Below, in pieces: positions 17,957-25,489 of a stretch of DNA of 64,000 bases; position 1 is the first letter of the stretch; the number at the start of each line of letters is the position of its first letter. The notes beneath the pieces are model-generated. The model ran no database searches. It saw only the letters and a list, made by a program, of their open reading frames with translations, and was not told the origin of the DNA. The stretch comes from Bacteroidales bacterium UBA6377 (GTDB lineage: Bacteria > Bacteroidota > Bacteroidia > Bacteroidales > UBA932), in contig DJQV01000016.1 in the NCBI GenBank assembly GCA_002438805.1, forward strand, positions 58,222 through 122,221, given 5' to 3'. The translations under genes and the position numbers were made by a program.

Positions 17957-19334
17957 CTTTCTTTTTTGCGGCTTCCGCGGCCGCCTTGGCGGCTGCCGCA
18001 CGAGCGCGGATTACACCCATTACCTGTCCCTTGGCCTGGCGGATATAGTCAAGCAGCGGGATGTTGGCAGGACAACTGTACAGACAGCAGCCGCACTCTA
18101 TACAGTCCTGTACGGCATTATGCTCAAGAGAGGCGAGATCCCCCGCCTTGTAGAGGCGGTTGAGAAGGAAAGGCTCAAGCCCCATCGGGCAGGCATCGCT
18201 GCACCGTCCACAGCGGATACATCCGCTCTCCGGCTTGCGCTCTGTAGCTTCACGGCTCAGATAAAGTATTGAAGATGAGCCCTTGACAGTGCAGGCATCG
18301 ACATTGCTGATGGCCTTGCCCATCATCGGGCCTCCGCTGATTATCTTTGCTGCCCCCTCCGGTATGCCTCCGGCCTGCTCCATGATGTAGGAGAGAGGGG
18401 TGCCTATGCGGAAGAGATAGTTGTGCTGCTTATCCACCGGCAGACAGTCTCCGGTGACGGTCAGAGTATTGGTCACGAGCGGCTTGTTCTTCTGGACGGC
18501 CTCATATACGGCGAGGGAAGTGGCCACGTTCTGCACCACCGCGCCCGCATCGATAGGCAGGCAGCCGGATTTCACCTGACGATGCAGGACTGCATCGATG
18601 AGCTGTTTCTCGCCTCCCTGCGGATAACGCTTCTTGAGGACGGCCACCTCCATGTTCTTGTAGCCCAGTTCAGCTATGGCCTTGCCCAGGGCCTCTATGG
18701 CCTCAGGCTTGTTTTCCTCCACTCCTATCACACAGCGGCAACCAAGGACCTTCTGCATGATGGCCGCGCCGACCACAATCTCACGGGGCCTCTCGACCAT
18801 GATGCGGAAATCACTGGTCAGGTAAGGCTCGCACTCGGCTCCGTTGAGTATCAGGCATTCGGCAACCTTGCCGGGAGCCGGGTTGAGCTTGACGTGCGTA
18901 GGGAATGTGGCACCGCCCAGTCCCACGACGCCGCAGGCCTTAATCCGGTCCAGGATGAAGGCCCTGTCCTGAGGTATCTCCGTGACGAGAGTGTCGGAAA
19001 GGTCGATGCCCTCGGCCCATTCATCACCTTCGACAGTGATCTCCACATGGGTCATCCAGTTGCCCGCAAGATCCTTGCGCGGTGCTATGCTCTTGACCGT
19101 ACCGGATACAGGAGAGTGTACAAAAGCCGAGATGAACCCTCCCGGTTCAGCTATCACCTGACCGGCCTTCACCTTGTCCCCCACCGCCACTACGGGCTTG
19201 GCAGGAGCGCCGAGGTGCTGGGCCATGGAGACATACACCGTCCCGGGAAGGGGAAGAGTCTCAATGGCGCAGCCGCGTGAAATCTTGTTGTCGTGCGGAT
19301 GTACTCCGCCGATGGAAAAAGTCAACTTATTCAT
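17949..19334 (-). CDS. rnfC: Rnf complex subunit C (NADH/ferredoxin-binding)
   Basis: A 461-residue peripheral subunit that carries the NADH/FMN site and two [4Fe-4S] clusters. The N-terminal RnfC barrel (GGVHPHDNK; then a lipoyl-like PVVAVGDKVKAGQVI) is followed by the flavin-binding region GLGGATFPTHVKL and a C-terminal pair of cluster motifs, CIRCGRCSDACPMG and CIECGCCLYSCPANIP. The tail is Ala/Lys-rich. Its start overlaps the rnfB stop by 8 bases. Confidence 0.95.
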   Translation of the reverse strand: MNKLTFSIGGVHPHDNKISRGCAIETLPLPGTVYVSMAQHLGAPAKPVVAVGDKVKAGQVIAEPGGFISAFVHSPVSGTVKSIAPRKDLAGNWMTHVEITVEGDEWAEGIDLSDTLVTEIPQDRAFILDRIKACGVVGLGGATFPTHVKLNPAPGKVAECLILNGAECEPYLTSDFRIMVERPREIVVGAAIMQKVLGCRCVIGVEENKPEAIEALGKAIAELGYKNMEVAVLKKRYPQGGEKQLIDAVLHRQVKSGCLPIDAGAVVQNVATSLAVYEAVQKNKPLVTNTLTVTGDCLPVDKQHNYLFRIGTPLSYIMEQAGGIPEGAAKIISGGPMMGKAISNVDACTVKGSSSILYLSREATERKPESGCIRCGRCSDACPMGLEPFLLNRLYKAGDLASLEHNAVQDCIECGCCLYSCPANIPLLDYIRQAKGQVMGVIRARAAAAKAAAEAAKKKDE

Positions 19335-20235
19335 TTACGACCTCCTTCTTTGGTGCGGCTGGGGCTGCCGGAACCGGAGCCGGAGCCGGTTTAGGCTCCA
19401 CTTTCTTAGGTGCGAAACCGACGACATGGATGGCGCCGGTAGGACACTCGAAGAAGCACTGCCCGCAGGCCTTGCACTTGTTGTAATCTATATAACTGAG
19501 ATTGTCAGCGATGGTGATGGCGTCGAACTTGCAGACCTTTGCGCACTTGCCGCAGCCGATGCACGCGGCGGCGCAGGCCTTGCGGGCCACTCCGCCCTTG
19601 TCCTTGTTGACACAAGACACATAGACCCTGCGGTTGTTCTTAGGGGTTGTGCCGAGATTGCGGAGTTCGATTATACCTTTAGGGCAGGCCTTGGCACATG
19701 CGCCGCAGGCGGTGCAGCGTGTCTCGTCAACTACAGGAAGCCCAGTCTTGGGGTCCATGGAAATCGCCCCGAACTTACAGGCGGCCACGCAATCGCCGCA
19801 GCCCACACAGCCATATGAGCAACCCGTGTCGCCGCTGTAGAGCGCAGCCTTTACACGGCAGGAACGGGCACCGTCGTAGTCATTGATGCGTGGACGGTTC
19901 TCGCAACTTCCGTTGCACCGGACCACGGCCACCTGAGGGGCCTTCTCCTTGACCTGATAGCCAAGGATGGCCGCGACCTTCTTCATCACCTCGTTGCCGC
20001 CTACAGGGCAGAACTGGTGGTCAAGATTCTTGGCCTTGACAGCGGCATCCGCAAACGCACGGCATCCGGCGAAACCGCAGCCGCCGCAGTTGGCGCCAGG
20101 CATCACCTTCTCCACTTCATCAATACGCGGATCCTCCTCGACCTTGAACTTCTTGGCCACCCAGAAGAGGACCAGAGAAAGCAGCAGGCCAAGCACCGTG
20201 AGAATCACGACGGTCAGGATAACAGTGTTTGTCAT
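19327..20235 (-). CDS. rnfB: Rnf complex subunit B (ferredoxin-like)
   Basis: A 302-residue electron-entry subunit. An N-terminal membrane helix is followed by the RnfB cluster motif MPGANCGGCGFAGC and by several ferredoxin-type motifs (DCVAACKFGAI, CTACGACAKACPKG, CIGCGKCAKVC, CKACGQCFFECPTG). It is longer than enterobacterial RnfB because of additional clusters and a Pro/Ala/Lys-rich C-terminal tail, as in other Bacteroidota and clostridia. Start overlaps the rseC stop (TAATG). It should pass electrons from ferredoxin into the complex, driving ion export and NAD reduction. Confidence 0.95.
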   Translation of the reverse strand: MTNTVILTVVILTVLGLLLSLVLFWVAKKFKVEEDPRIDEVEKVMPGANCGGCGFAGCRAFADAAVKAKNLDHQFCPVGGNEVMKKVAAILGYQVKEKAPQVAVVRCNGSCENRPRINDYDGARSCRVKAALYSGDTGCSYGCVGCGDCVAACKFGAISMDPKTGLPVVDETRCTACGACAKACPKGIIELRNLGTTPKNNRRVYVSCVNKDKGGVARKACAAACIGCGKCAKVCKFDAITIADNLSYIDYNKCKACGQCFFECPTGAIHVVGFAPKKVEPKPAPAPVPAAPAAPKKEVVNE

Positions 20236-20657
20236 TACTTCTTACTTATATTAAAAACATATTCATTCTTGAGTCTTCCGCGAAGCAGCCAGAGCACCAG
20301 ATACCATACGGCCACCGCCCCCAGACCACCAAGGCCGGCATAGAGCTCATGTACCCCGCAGGCGGTGAGCACGAGCAGCACGGCGACCAGCAGAAGAAGA
20401 GGAAGCACATAGGCAAGCCAAACGGCCTTATGGCCCATCGACGCCCTGAGGGTCACATCCACTTCATCTCCGACCTTATAGTTGTCCCACCCTCTCGTGG
20501 GCACCTCGACAGCCTTGGTCTTGGCATCGCCCAGACCGCACAGGCTGCGCGCATGGCAGGACCCGCAGGCGGACTCGGAAATGATCTCCACAGTCGTGAA
20601 CTCGGGGGTGATGCTGACTATCCTGCCCTTATGTGATATTTCGCTATTCGAACTCAT
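20235..20657 (-). CDS. rseC: RseC/MucC-family membrane protein preceding rnf
   Basis: A 140-residue protein with a short N-terminal domain carrying CGSCHARSLCG, a possible metal or Fe-S site characteristic of the RseC/MucC family, and two central membrane helices (WLAYVLPLLLLVAVLLVL and a second). RseC homologues belong to the SoxR-reducing system and commonly precede rnf genes. ATG at 20657 has a GGGAGG box 6 bases upstream and overlaps the dnaB end by 14 bases, so it may be translationally coupled to dnaB. Confidence 0.85.
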   Translation of the reverse strand: MSSNSEISHKGRIVSITPEFTTVEIISESACGSCHARSLCGLGDAKTKAVEVPTRGWDNYKVGDEVDVTLRASMGHKAVWLAYVLPLLLLVAVLLVLTACGVHELYAGLGGLGAVAVWYLVLWLLRGRLKNEYVFNISKK

Positions 20658-22140
20658 TGCCTCCCGGTATAAAATCATCCGGCCCAGGGCCAGGATCATC
20701 GTTCATCGCAGAGCCGAACGAAGCGGCCCTCAGGTCAAGGGCATCATCCATCTCCACGAACTTGAGCTGCTCGCCCTTGTAACGCATGTCTATATCCCTC
20801 GTCTCGCCGTTTCTGTGCTTGGCTATGATGATCTGTGTCTTCTCCTTGTCCCCCTCATCACCTCCGAGACCGATGTAGTCCGGCCTGTGGATGAAGATCA
20901 CCATGTCCGCATCCTGCTCGATGGAGCCGGACTCGCGGAGGTCGGAGAGCTGCGGCTTTCCGCCCGACCCCTGACGCTGGACGGCGTTGCGTGAGAGCTG
21001 GGAAAGGGCTATGATAGGCACATTCAGCTCCTTGGCCGTGGCCTTGAGCGTACGGGAGATCGCAGCGACCTCCTGCTCGCGGAGTCCCCTAAGCTCAGAG
21101 GGGCCCTGCATGAGTTGAAGGTAGTCGATGATGATGAGACGCACCCCTTTGTTTTTGACAAGATTCTTGGCCTTGGTCCTGAACTCCATCAGGGGCAGGC
21201 TCGGGGTGTCATCTATATATAGCGGCGCCTTGGAAAGCGCTTTCAACTTATATTCGAGCTGCTGCCACTCATAGTCCTCAAGCTTTGAGCCGCCCTTGAT
21301 CTTGTCCGGATGCAGACCGGACTCCGAAGTGATAAGACGGTTGGCCAGCTGGATCGCCGCCATCTCCAGGGAGAAAAAAGCGACAGGCATGTGATGGTCT
21401 ACGGCCGCGTTGCGCGCGATGTTGAGGGAAAACGCCGTCTTTCCGACAGAAGGACGGGCCGCCAGGATGATGAGATCCGAAGGCTGCCAGCCCATGGTGA
21501 TGGTGTCAAGACTGAGGAAGCCCGACGGGACTCCGCTCAGCCCGTTGCTGGACTGCTTTTTCTCTATGCTTTCGATAGCCTCGTTGATGAGGCCGCCGAT
21601 ATCCTGCACCTCCTTGCGGACATTGCTCTGGATGGCATCGTAGATACGGCTCTGCGCAGCATCTATGAGGTCGTCCACCTTGACGGTGTCATCATAGGAG
21701 TCTTTCAGTATGTCATAGGAAGCGGTAATCAGATCGCGCTGTATCGTCTTCTGCTTGAGTATCTTGATATAATACTCGATATGCGCGGCCGAACCCACCT
21801 TCTCGGAGAGGTTGGCGAGCACCACAGTGCCTCCGACCGTCTCCAGATTGCCGAGTTCCTTGAGCTTGGCGTTGACTGTGATGATGTCTACCGAGGTGTG
21901 CTCGATGACAAGCGAACTCATCGCCTCGAATATCATCCTGTGCTTAGGATCGTAGAAGCAGGACGGGGAGAGCTCCTCCATCGCCTGATCCACACACTCC
22001 GGCTCAAGCAACATGGCTCCGAGGACGGCCTCTTCCACATCAAGAGCCTGAGGAGGCTTATTGCCTATCTCAAGCCCTATCTTGTCGAGGTCGACCCCCT
22101 GATCCCTTCTGCGTGAGGCTCCGGATTTCTGAGGAGGCAT
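20644..22140 (-). CDS. dnaB: Replicative DNA helicase
   Basis: A 498-residue DnaB helicase that unwinds DNA at the replication fork. The N-terminal helical domain (QALDVEEAVLGAMLL) is followed by the RecA-like motor domain with Walker A ARPSVGKT at residues 228-235, Walker B LIIIDYLQLM, and the arginine-finger/motif 4 segment ADMVIFIHRPDY. No intein. The final 14 bases overlap rseC. It lies 18 bases after the zinc-ribbon gene and may be read from that gene's promoter. Confidence 0.97.
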   Translation of the reverse strand: MPPQKSGASRRRDQGVDLDKIGLEIGNKPPQALDVEEAVLGAMLLEPECVDQAMEELSPSCFYDPKHRMIFEAMSSLVIEHTSVDIITVNAKLKELGNLETVGGTVVLANLSEKVGSAAHIEYYIKILKQKTIQRDLITASYDILKDSYDDTVKVDDLIDAAQSRIYDAIQSNVRKEVQDIGGLINEAIESIEKKQSSNGLSGVPSGFLSLDTITMGWQPSDLIILAARPSVGKTAFSLNIARNAAVDHHMPVAFFSLEMAAIQLANRLITSESGLHPDKIKGGSKLEDYEWQQLEYKLKALSKAPLYIDDTPSLPLMEFRTKAKNLVKNKGVRLIIIDYLQLMQGPSELRGLREQEVAAISRTLKATAKELNVPIIALSQLSRNAVQRQGSGGKPQLSDLRESGSIEQDADMVIFIHRPDYIGLGGDEGDKEKTQIIIAKHRNGETRDIDMRYKGEQLKFVEMDDALDLRAASFGSAMNDDPGPGPDDFIPGGNEFE

Positions 22141-22158
22141 ATTGTAAAGACCTGATTA

Positions 22159-22992
22159 TTAGATGTCCGGATTGACGATGATGCGTCCGCAGTGCTCGCA
22201 GATCACCAGTTTCTTGCCGGAAGCGATGTCAATCAGGCGCTGAGGCGTGATGGTGTGGAAGCAACCGCCGCAGGCGTTGCCGTATGTGCCGTCTTCGTTC
22301 TTCGGGAAAAGGGTCACTACAGCCAGATGGTTGTGGGTGCTCTTGCGGATGAGCTCGTAGGCGTTGAGGGTGCGTTCGTCGAGCTTTGCAGTGTACGCTT
22401 CACGCCTCTTGGCGAGAGCGGCCTCCTCCTTGGCTGTGGACTCCACGATGGAAGAGAGCTCCTGCTTCTTGGATTCGAGGTCTCCCTCCCTTATGGTGAT
22501 GCGGTCGTTGATGCGGTCAAGGTCCACCTTCTTGTCATCGATGGCTTCACGGGCCTCGTTGATGTTCTTCTCGGCTATCGCCCTGAGGAGATCCTGGTTC
22601 TCAAGCTCCTTGTTGATGGAGTCGTACTCGCGGCTGTTGGAGATGTTGTCCAGCTGGGAGCGGTATTTCTCTATCTCGGAATCGAGCTCTTCGATTTCCT
22701 TTTTTGACGCGGCAATATTCTGGTTGTAACCATCGATAAGCTGCTCCACGCGGGCATGTTTTGCCTTCAGAGACTCAACCTCCTCCTCAAGGGAGGCCAC
22801 TTCCTCCGGAAGTTCGCCCCTGAGCTGGACAAGCTTGTCTATGTCGTTGTCCACTGCCTGGAGTTCGTAAAGGGTCTTGAGTTTCTCCTGCGCGCTCTGC
22901 TCGTTCTCCGCAAATGTCTTCTGCAGGGACACGAAAGTCTCGCGTTCATCGACCGGAGTCTGTACTTTCGTCGTTTTCTTGGTGGTTGCCAT
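22159..22992 (-). CDS. Coiled-coil zinc-ribbon protein (CT398-like)
   Basis: A 277-residue cytoplasmic protein. Residues about 20-200 form long charged heptad-like helices (a coiled coil), and the C-terminus is a C4 zinc ribbon, CGGCFH then CEHCGR, of the zf-RING_7 type. This matches the CT398/HP0958-like family found in most bacteria; a proposed role is as a scaffold or RNA-binding factor, but the function is uncertain. A Lys/Thr-rich N-terminal tail precedes the coiled coil. It has its own promoter. Confidence 0.8.
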   Translation of the reverse strand: MATTKKTTKVQTPVDERETFVSLQKTFAENEQSAQEKLKTLYELQAVDNDIDKLVQLRGELPEEVASLEEEVESLKAKHARVEQLIDGYNQNIAASKKEIEELDSEIEKYRSQLDNISNSREYDSINKELENQDLLRAIAEKNINEAREAIDDKKVDLDRINDRITIREGDLESKKQELSSIVESTAKEEAALAKRREAYTAKLDERTLNAYELIRKSTHNHLAVVTLFPKNEDGTYGNACGGCFHTITPQRLIDIASGKKLVICEHCGRIIVNPDI

Positions 22993-23027
22993 ATATTAAG
23001 GTGTTCTTTATTCTACTATGCAAGCCG

Positions 23028-23035
23028 CAAAGTTA
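23028..23035 (-). promoter_or_regulatory. -7 element before the zinc-ribbon gene
   Basis: TAACTTTG on the minus strand, an exact TAnnTTTG match, about 35 nt upstream of the ATG at 22992. No clear -33 TTG at the right distance. It lies in the 58-base gap after the merR-type gene. Confidence 0.5.
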
Positions 23036-23050
23036 AGAAATTGTTTTGAA

Positions 23051-23371
23051 TTATAGCAGTTCTTTCTTTATATCGCAGAGCTGCGAGCGGATAGCCTTCA
23101 GGGACGAGAGCACCTTGACCCTGGCCTCCACGGAGGCACGCTCGGCGCTCATCTGCTTTTCCGCCCCATCAAGGGTGAGCCCCTTCTCTTTGACCAGGTA
23201 GTGAAGCTGGCGGAAGGTCTCGAGGTCGGAGGCCGAATACAGGCGGTTGCCTTTGGCGTTGCGGCTAGGCTTTATGAGTTTCGGGAACGAATTGGACCAG
23301 AACCTCACGAGCGATACGGACTCGTCTATCGATTCCGCCACTTCACCGATGGTATAGAAAAGTTTATCCAT
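23051..23371 (-). CDS. MerR-family DNA-binding regulator
   Basis: A 106-residue protein with a single winged helix-turn-helix domain: FYTIGEVAESIDESVSLVRFWSNSFP then RLYSASDLETFRQLHYLVKEKGLTL, the typical MerR layout. The C-terminal helix is short and has no Cys/His metal site, so it belongs to the minimal, effector-less MerR group common in Bacteroidota. It follows the M23 peptidase gene by three bases and is probably co-transcribed with it. Target genes are unknown. Confidence 0.85.
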   Translation of the reverse strand: MDKLFYTIGEVAESIDESVSLVRFWSNSFPKLIKPSRNAKGNRLYSASDLETFRQLHYLVKEKGLTLDGAEKQMSAERASVEARVKVLSSLKAIRSQLCDIKKELL

Positions 23372-23374
23372 GTA

Positions 23375-24328
23375 TCAATCCATTGATTGCTTGGTGTTTA
23401 CCGACATATACAACATATTTGTGTACTCCGCCGGGCTCACCGAAGCGAATATACAGTTGACCGGGTTGAGAAACTCCCCGTCCCGGCGGACCTCGTAGTG
23501 GAGGTGCGGGGCGAAAGCCTTGCCGGACATCCCGACAGTGCCGATCTTCTGCCCGACATCGACCTTCTGTCCGGCACGCACGGAGACCGACTCCAGATGC
23601 GCATAGACGGTGGAGTAACCCCCGTCATGCAGGATCTCCACAGTCTTGCCGAGTTTCTTCGAAGTCTGCACCTTCTGCACAGTGCCCTCTGCGGCAGATT
23701 TGACAGGAGTGCCGCGCGCCACTATCAGGTCGAGCCCCTCGTGGAACACAAAAGCCTTGTAGAACGGGTCCATCTTCCGTCCGGTGGAAGCCCCGACCTG
23801 GGAATAGGTTATCCCGTCCAGCGGCAGACGCATCGGCGGAACCGCCTTCGAGTCATCGGCCAAAGCCCTGAATATCTTCATGAACGAGGAGTCCACATCA
23901 GCCGACACTCCGAGAAGGCTGTCCGCCTTGTCGCGGGTGTAAGCTGCGATCTTGGCATCCGGCACGGAAGCGCTTCCGAACATGAAGTCAAGTCCGGACA
24001 TGGGGTCCGGCTCCGGAGCATTGGAGTGGAAGACCTGCTCGTAGATGTCGTTGTCCTTGTGCTGGAGGCTAGCTATGCCGTCGCGCAGCAGCTCCTCTTT
24101 AGGCGCGAACGACGGATAGAGACGCTCGTACATGCGGATTTCACGCGCAAGTTCCCTCTCCACATCAGTGCGCCAGAAGATGGCGAACACACAGTATACA
24201 AGCACAGCAAGTGTCAGTGTGGCAAGTAGATACGCCACGCTTACCAGAAGGGCGCGTCCCAGCTTGACCCTCACTTTGCCGAAGTTGAAACTCTTCGGAT
24301 CGAATTCCATCATCTTCCTCCTGTTCAT
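23375..24328 (-). CDS. M23 family metallopeptidase (membrane-anchored), second copy
   Basis: A 317-residue protein with an N-terminal cytoplasmic tail, one membrane helix (LVSVAYLLATLTLAVLVYCV) and a periplasmic LytM domain. The zinc site appears as HEGLD (His and Asp) and HLHYEVR, plus TVYAHLESV; all expected metal and catalytic His are present, so an active peptidoglycan endopeptidase is likely. Start overlaps the preceding paralogue's stop as ATGA. The two M23 proteins share the same layout and probably arose by tandem duplication. Confidence 0.9.
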   Translation of the reverse strand: MNRRKMMEFDPKSFNFGKVRVKLGRALLVSVAYLLATLTLAVLVYCVFAIFWRTDVERELAREIRMYERLYPSFAPKEELLRDGIASLQHKDNDIYEQVFHSNAPEPDPMSGLDFMFGSASVPDAKIAAYTRDKADSLLGVSADVDSSFMKIFRALADDSKAVPPMRLPLDGITYSQVGASTGRKMDPFYKAFVFHEGLDLIVARGTPVKSAAEGTVQKVQTSKKLGKTVEILHDGGYSTVYAHLESVSVRAGQKVDVGQKIGTVGMSGKAFAPHLHYEVRRDGEFLNPVNCIFASVSPAEYTNMLYMSVNTKQSMD

Positions 24329-25344
24329 TTCACTTTCCTCCCCCGACGCAGGAGTTCCATCGTGCTCATGGTTGCGGAAGCGCGGGCGTCCTCGCTCCGC
24401 CGCTCGATCATGGCACGGTACTCGTCCTCCGGCATGTTCATGTCAAGGAAATTCATCGGGTTGACCCGGTTCCCCTTGTATATCACTTCATAATGCAGAT
24501 GCGCTCCCGTGGATTTGCCAGTGTTGCCCACCGTGCCGATGCGGTCGCCGCGGTGCAGTTTCATCCCGGGAGCGACCTCTATCGTGTTGAGATGCGCGTA
24601 GCGGGTCTGGTAGCCGTAGCCGTGGTCGATCACGATCTCGTTGCCATAACCCCAAAGGTGCATGCCTGTCTTCTCGACCACCCCGTCACCGGTGACGTAG
24701 ACCGGCGTTCCCGTCCTGGTGGCGAAGTCCTGACCTCCGTGACGCTCGCCCCCGCCATAGACAGGGTCGATGCGGTAGCCGAAGCTGCTGGAAAGCCGGT
24801 ATGTGCCCGGGGCCGGGAGGATCGGGGGCACGTTCGGCACGCAGGAGATCATGTCCCCGGCCTTGCGCGAAAGGTCCCCGACCTCATCGAGGGACTTGCT
24901 GCGCACGTATGCGCGCTTGGTGAGATCGTCCAGACGGCGGACGGCGCGGCGCAAATGGGAGTTTGCCCCGAGTCTGTCGAGTTCGGCATAGCGGTTGACA
25001 CCCTCCAGACCGGAGTTGCGGACCTGCTCGGGTATCGGGTTGAGACCATAGATGGAGCGGTAGACATCATCGTCCCGCTGCTCGATGCCGGTGAGCGTCT
25101 GCTCATAAATGTCCAACTGCCTGTCCATCAGGTTCATCTTCGCCTCCCACTCGGCATGACGCCTCTTGAGGGCGGCTGTGCGCGGGAGTTCAAAATGGAA
25201 GACGGAAAGGTACAGCCAGAAGTACATCACGACAAGTCCGAGCGCCAGCACGGAAAGCAGCGCCACCCTGATGTGCTTGACATATTTCGGCTCGCTTCGG
25301 GCCTCATACATCAGGGTTTCCGGATTGAAGACATACTTGGGCAT
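24325..25344 (-). CDS. M23 family metallopeptidase (membrane-anchored), first copy
   Basis: A 339-residue protein with a membrane helix near residues 28-50 and a periplasmic region with a short helical stretch before the LytM domain. Metal-site motifs RHGGQDF, RYAHLNTI and HLHYEV are complete, so it should cut peptidoglycan peptide bridges. ATG at 25344 is preferred over an in-frame TTG nine bases upstream, because a TATATTTG -7 box ends six bases before the ATG. First gene of the M23-M23-merR group. Confidence 0.9.
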   Translation of the reverse strand: MPKYVFNPETLMYEARSEPKYVKHIRVALLSVLALGLVVMYFWLYLSVFHFELPRTAALKRRHAEWEAKMNLMDRQLDIYEQTLTGIEQRDDDVYRSIYGLNPIPEQVRNSGLEGVNRYAELDRLGANSHLRRAVRRLDDLTKRAYVRSKSLDEVGDLSRKAGDMISCVPNVPPILPAPGTYRLSSSFGYRIDPVYGGGERHGGQDFATRTGTPVYVTGDGVVEKTGMHLWGYGNEIVIDHGYGYQTRYAHLNTIEVAPGMKLHRGDRIGTVGNTGKSTGAHLHYEVIYKGNRVNPMNFLDMNMPEDEYRAMIERRSEDARASATMSTMELLRRGRKVK

Positions 25345-25350
25345 AGATTG

Positions 25351-25358
25351 CAAATATA
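25351..25358 (-). promoter_or_regulatory. -7 element of the M23 peptidase operon
   Basis: TATATTTG on the minus strand, exact TAnnTTTG match, six nt before the ATG at 25344; predicts a leaderless or nearly leaderless mRNA. No -33 TTG at 19-21 nt. Confidence 0.45.
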
Positions 25359-25432
25359 CTGATTTTTTATGTTTTGCACGAGGTCATCTCAAGTTGCGTG
25401 CCATCACCGCCCGTCCCTGCCGGAAGGAAAAA

Positions 25433-25463
25433 TTGCGGAAAACCGCCAAAAATAGTATTTTTG
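25433..25463 (+). promoter_or_regulatory. Promoter of alaS
   Basis: Plus strand -33 TTG (25433-25435), 20-nt spacer, -7 TATTTTTG (25456-25463). The ATG at 25490 lies 26 nt after the -7 box. Confidence 0.7.
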
Positions 25464-25489
25464 TCATTTGTTTGATATTTTGCAGTATT

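Noticed and set aside
25166..25489. In-frame upstream extension of alaS
   Set aside because: It overlaps the M23 gene on the other strand and the alaS promoter; conserved AlaRS residues begin at the ATG at 25490.
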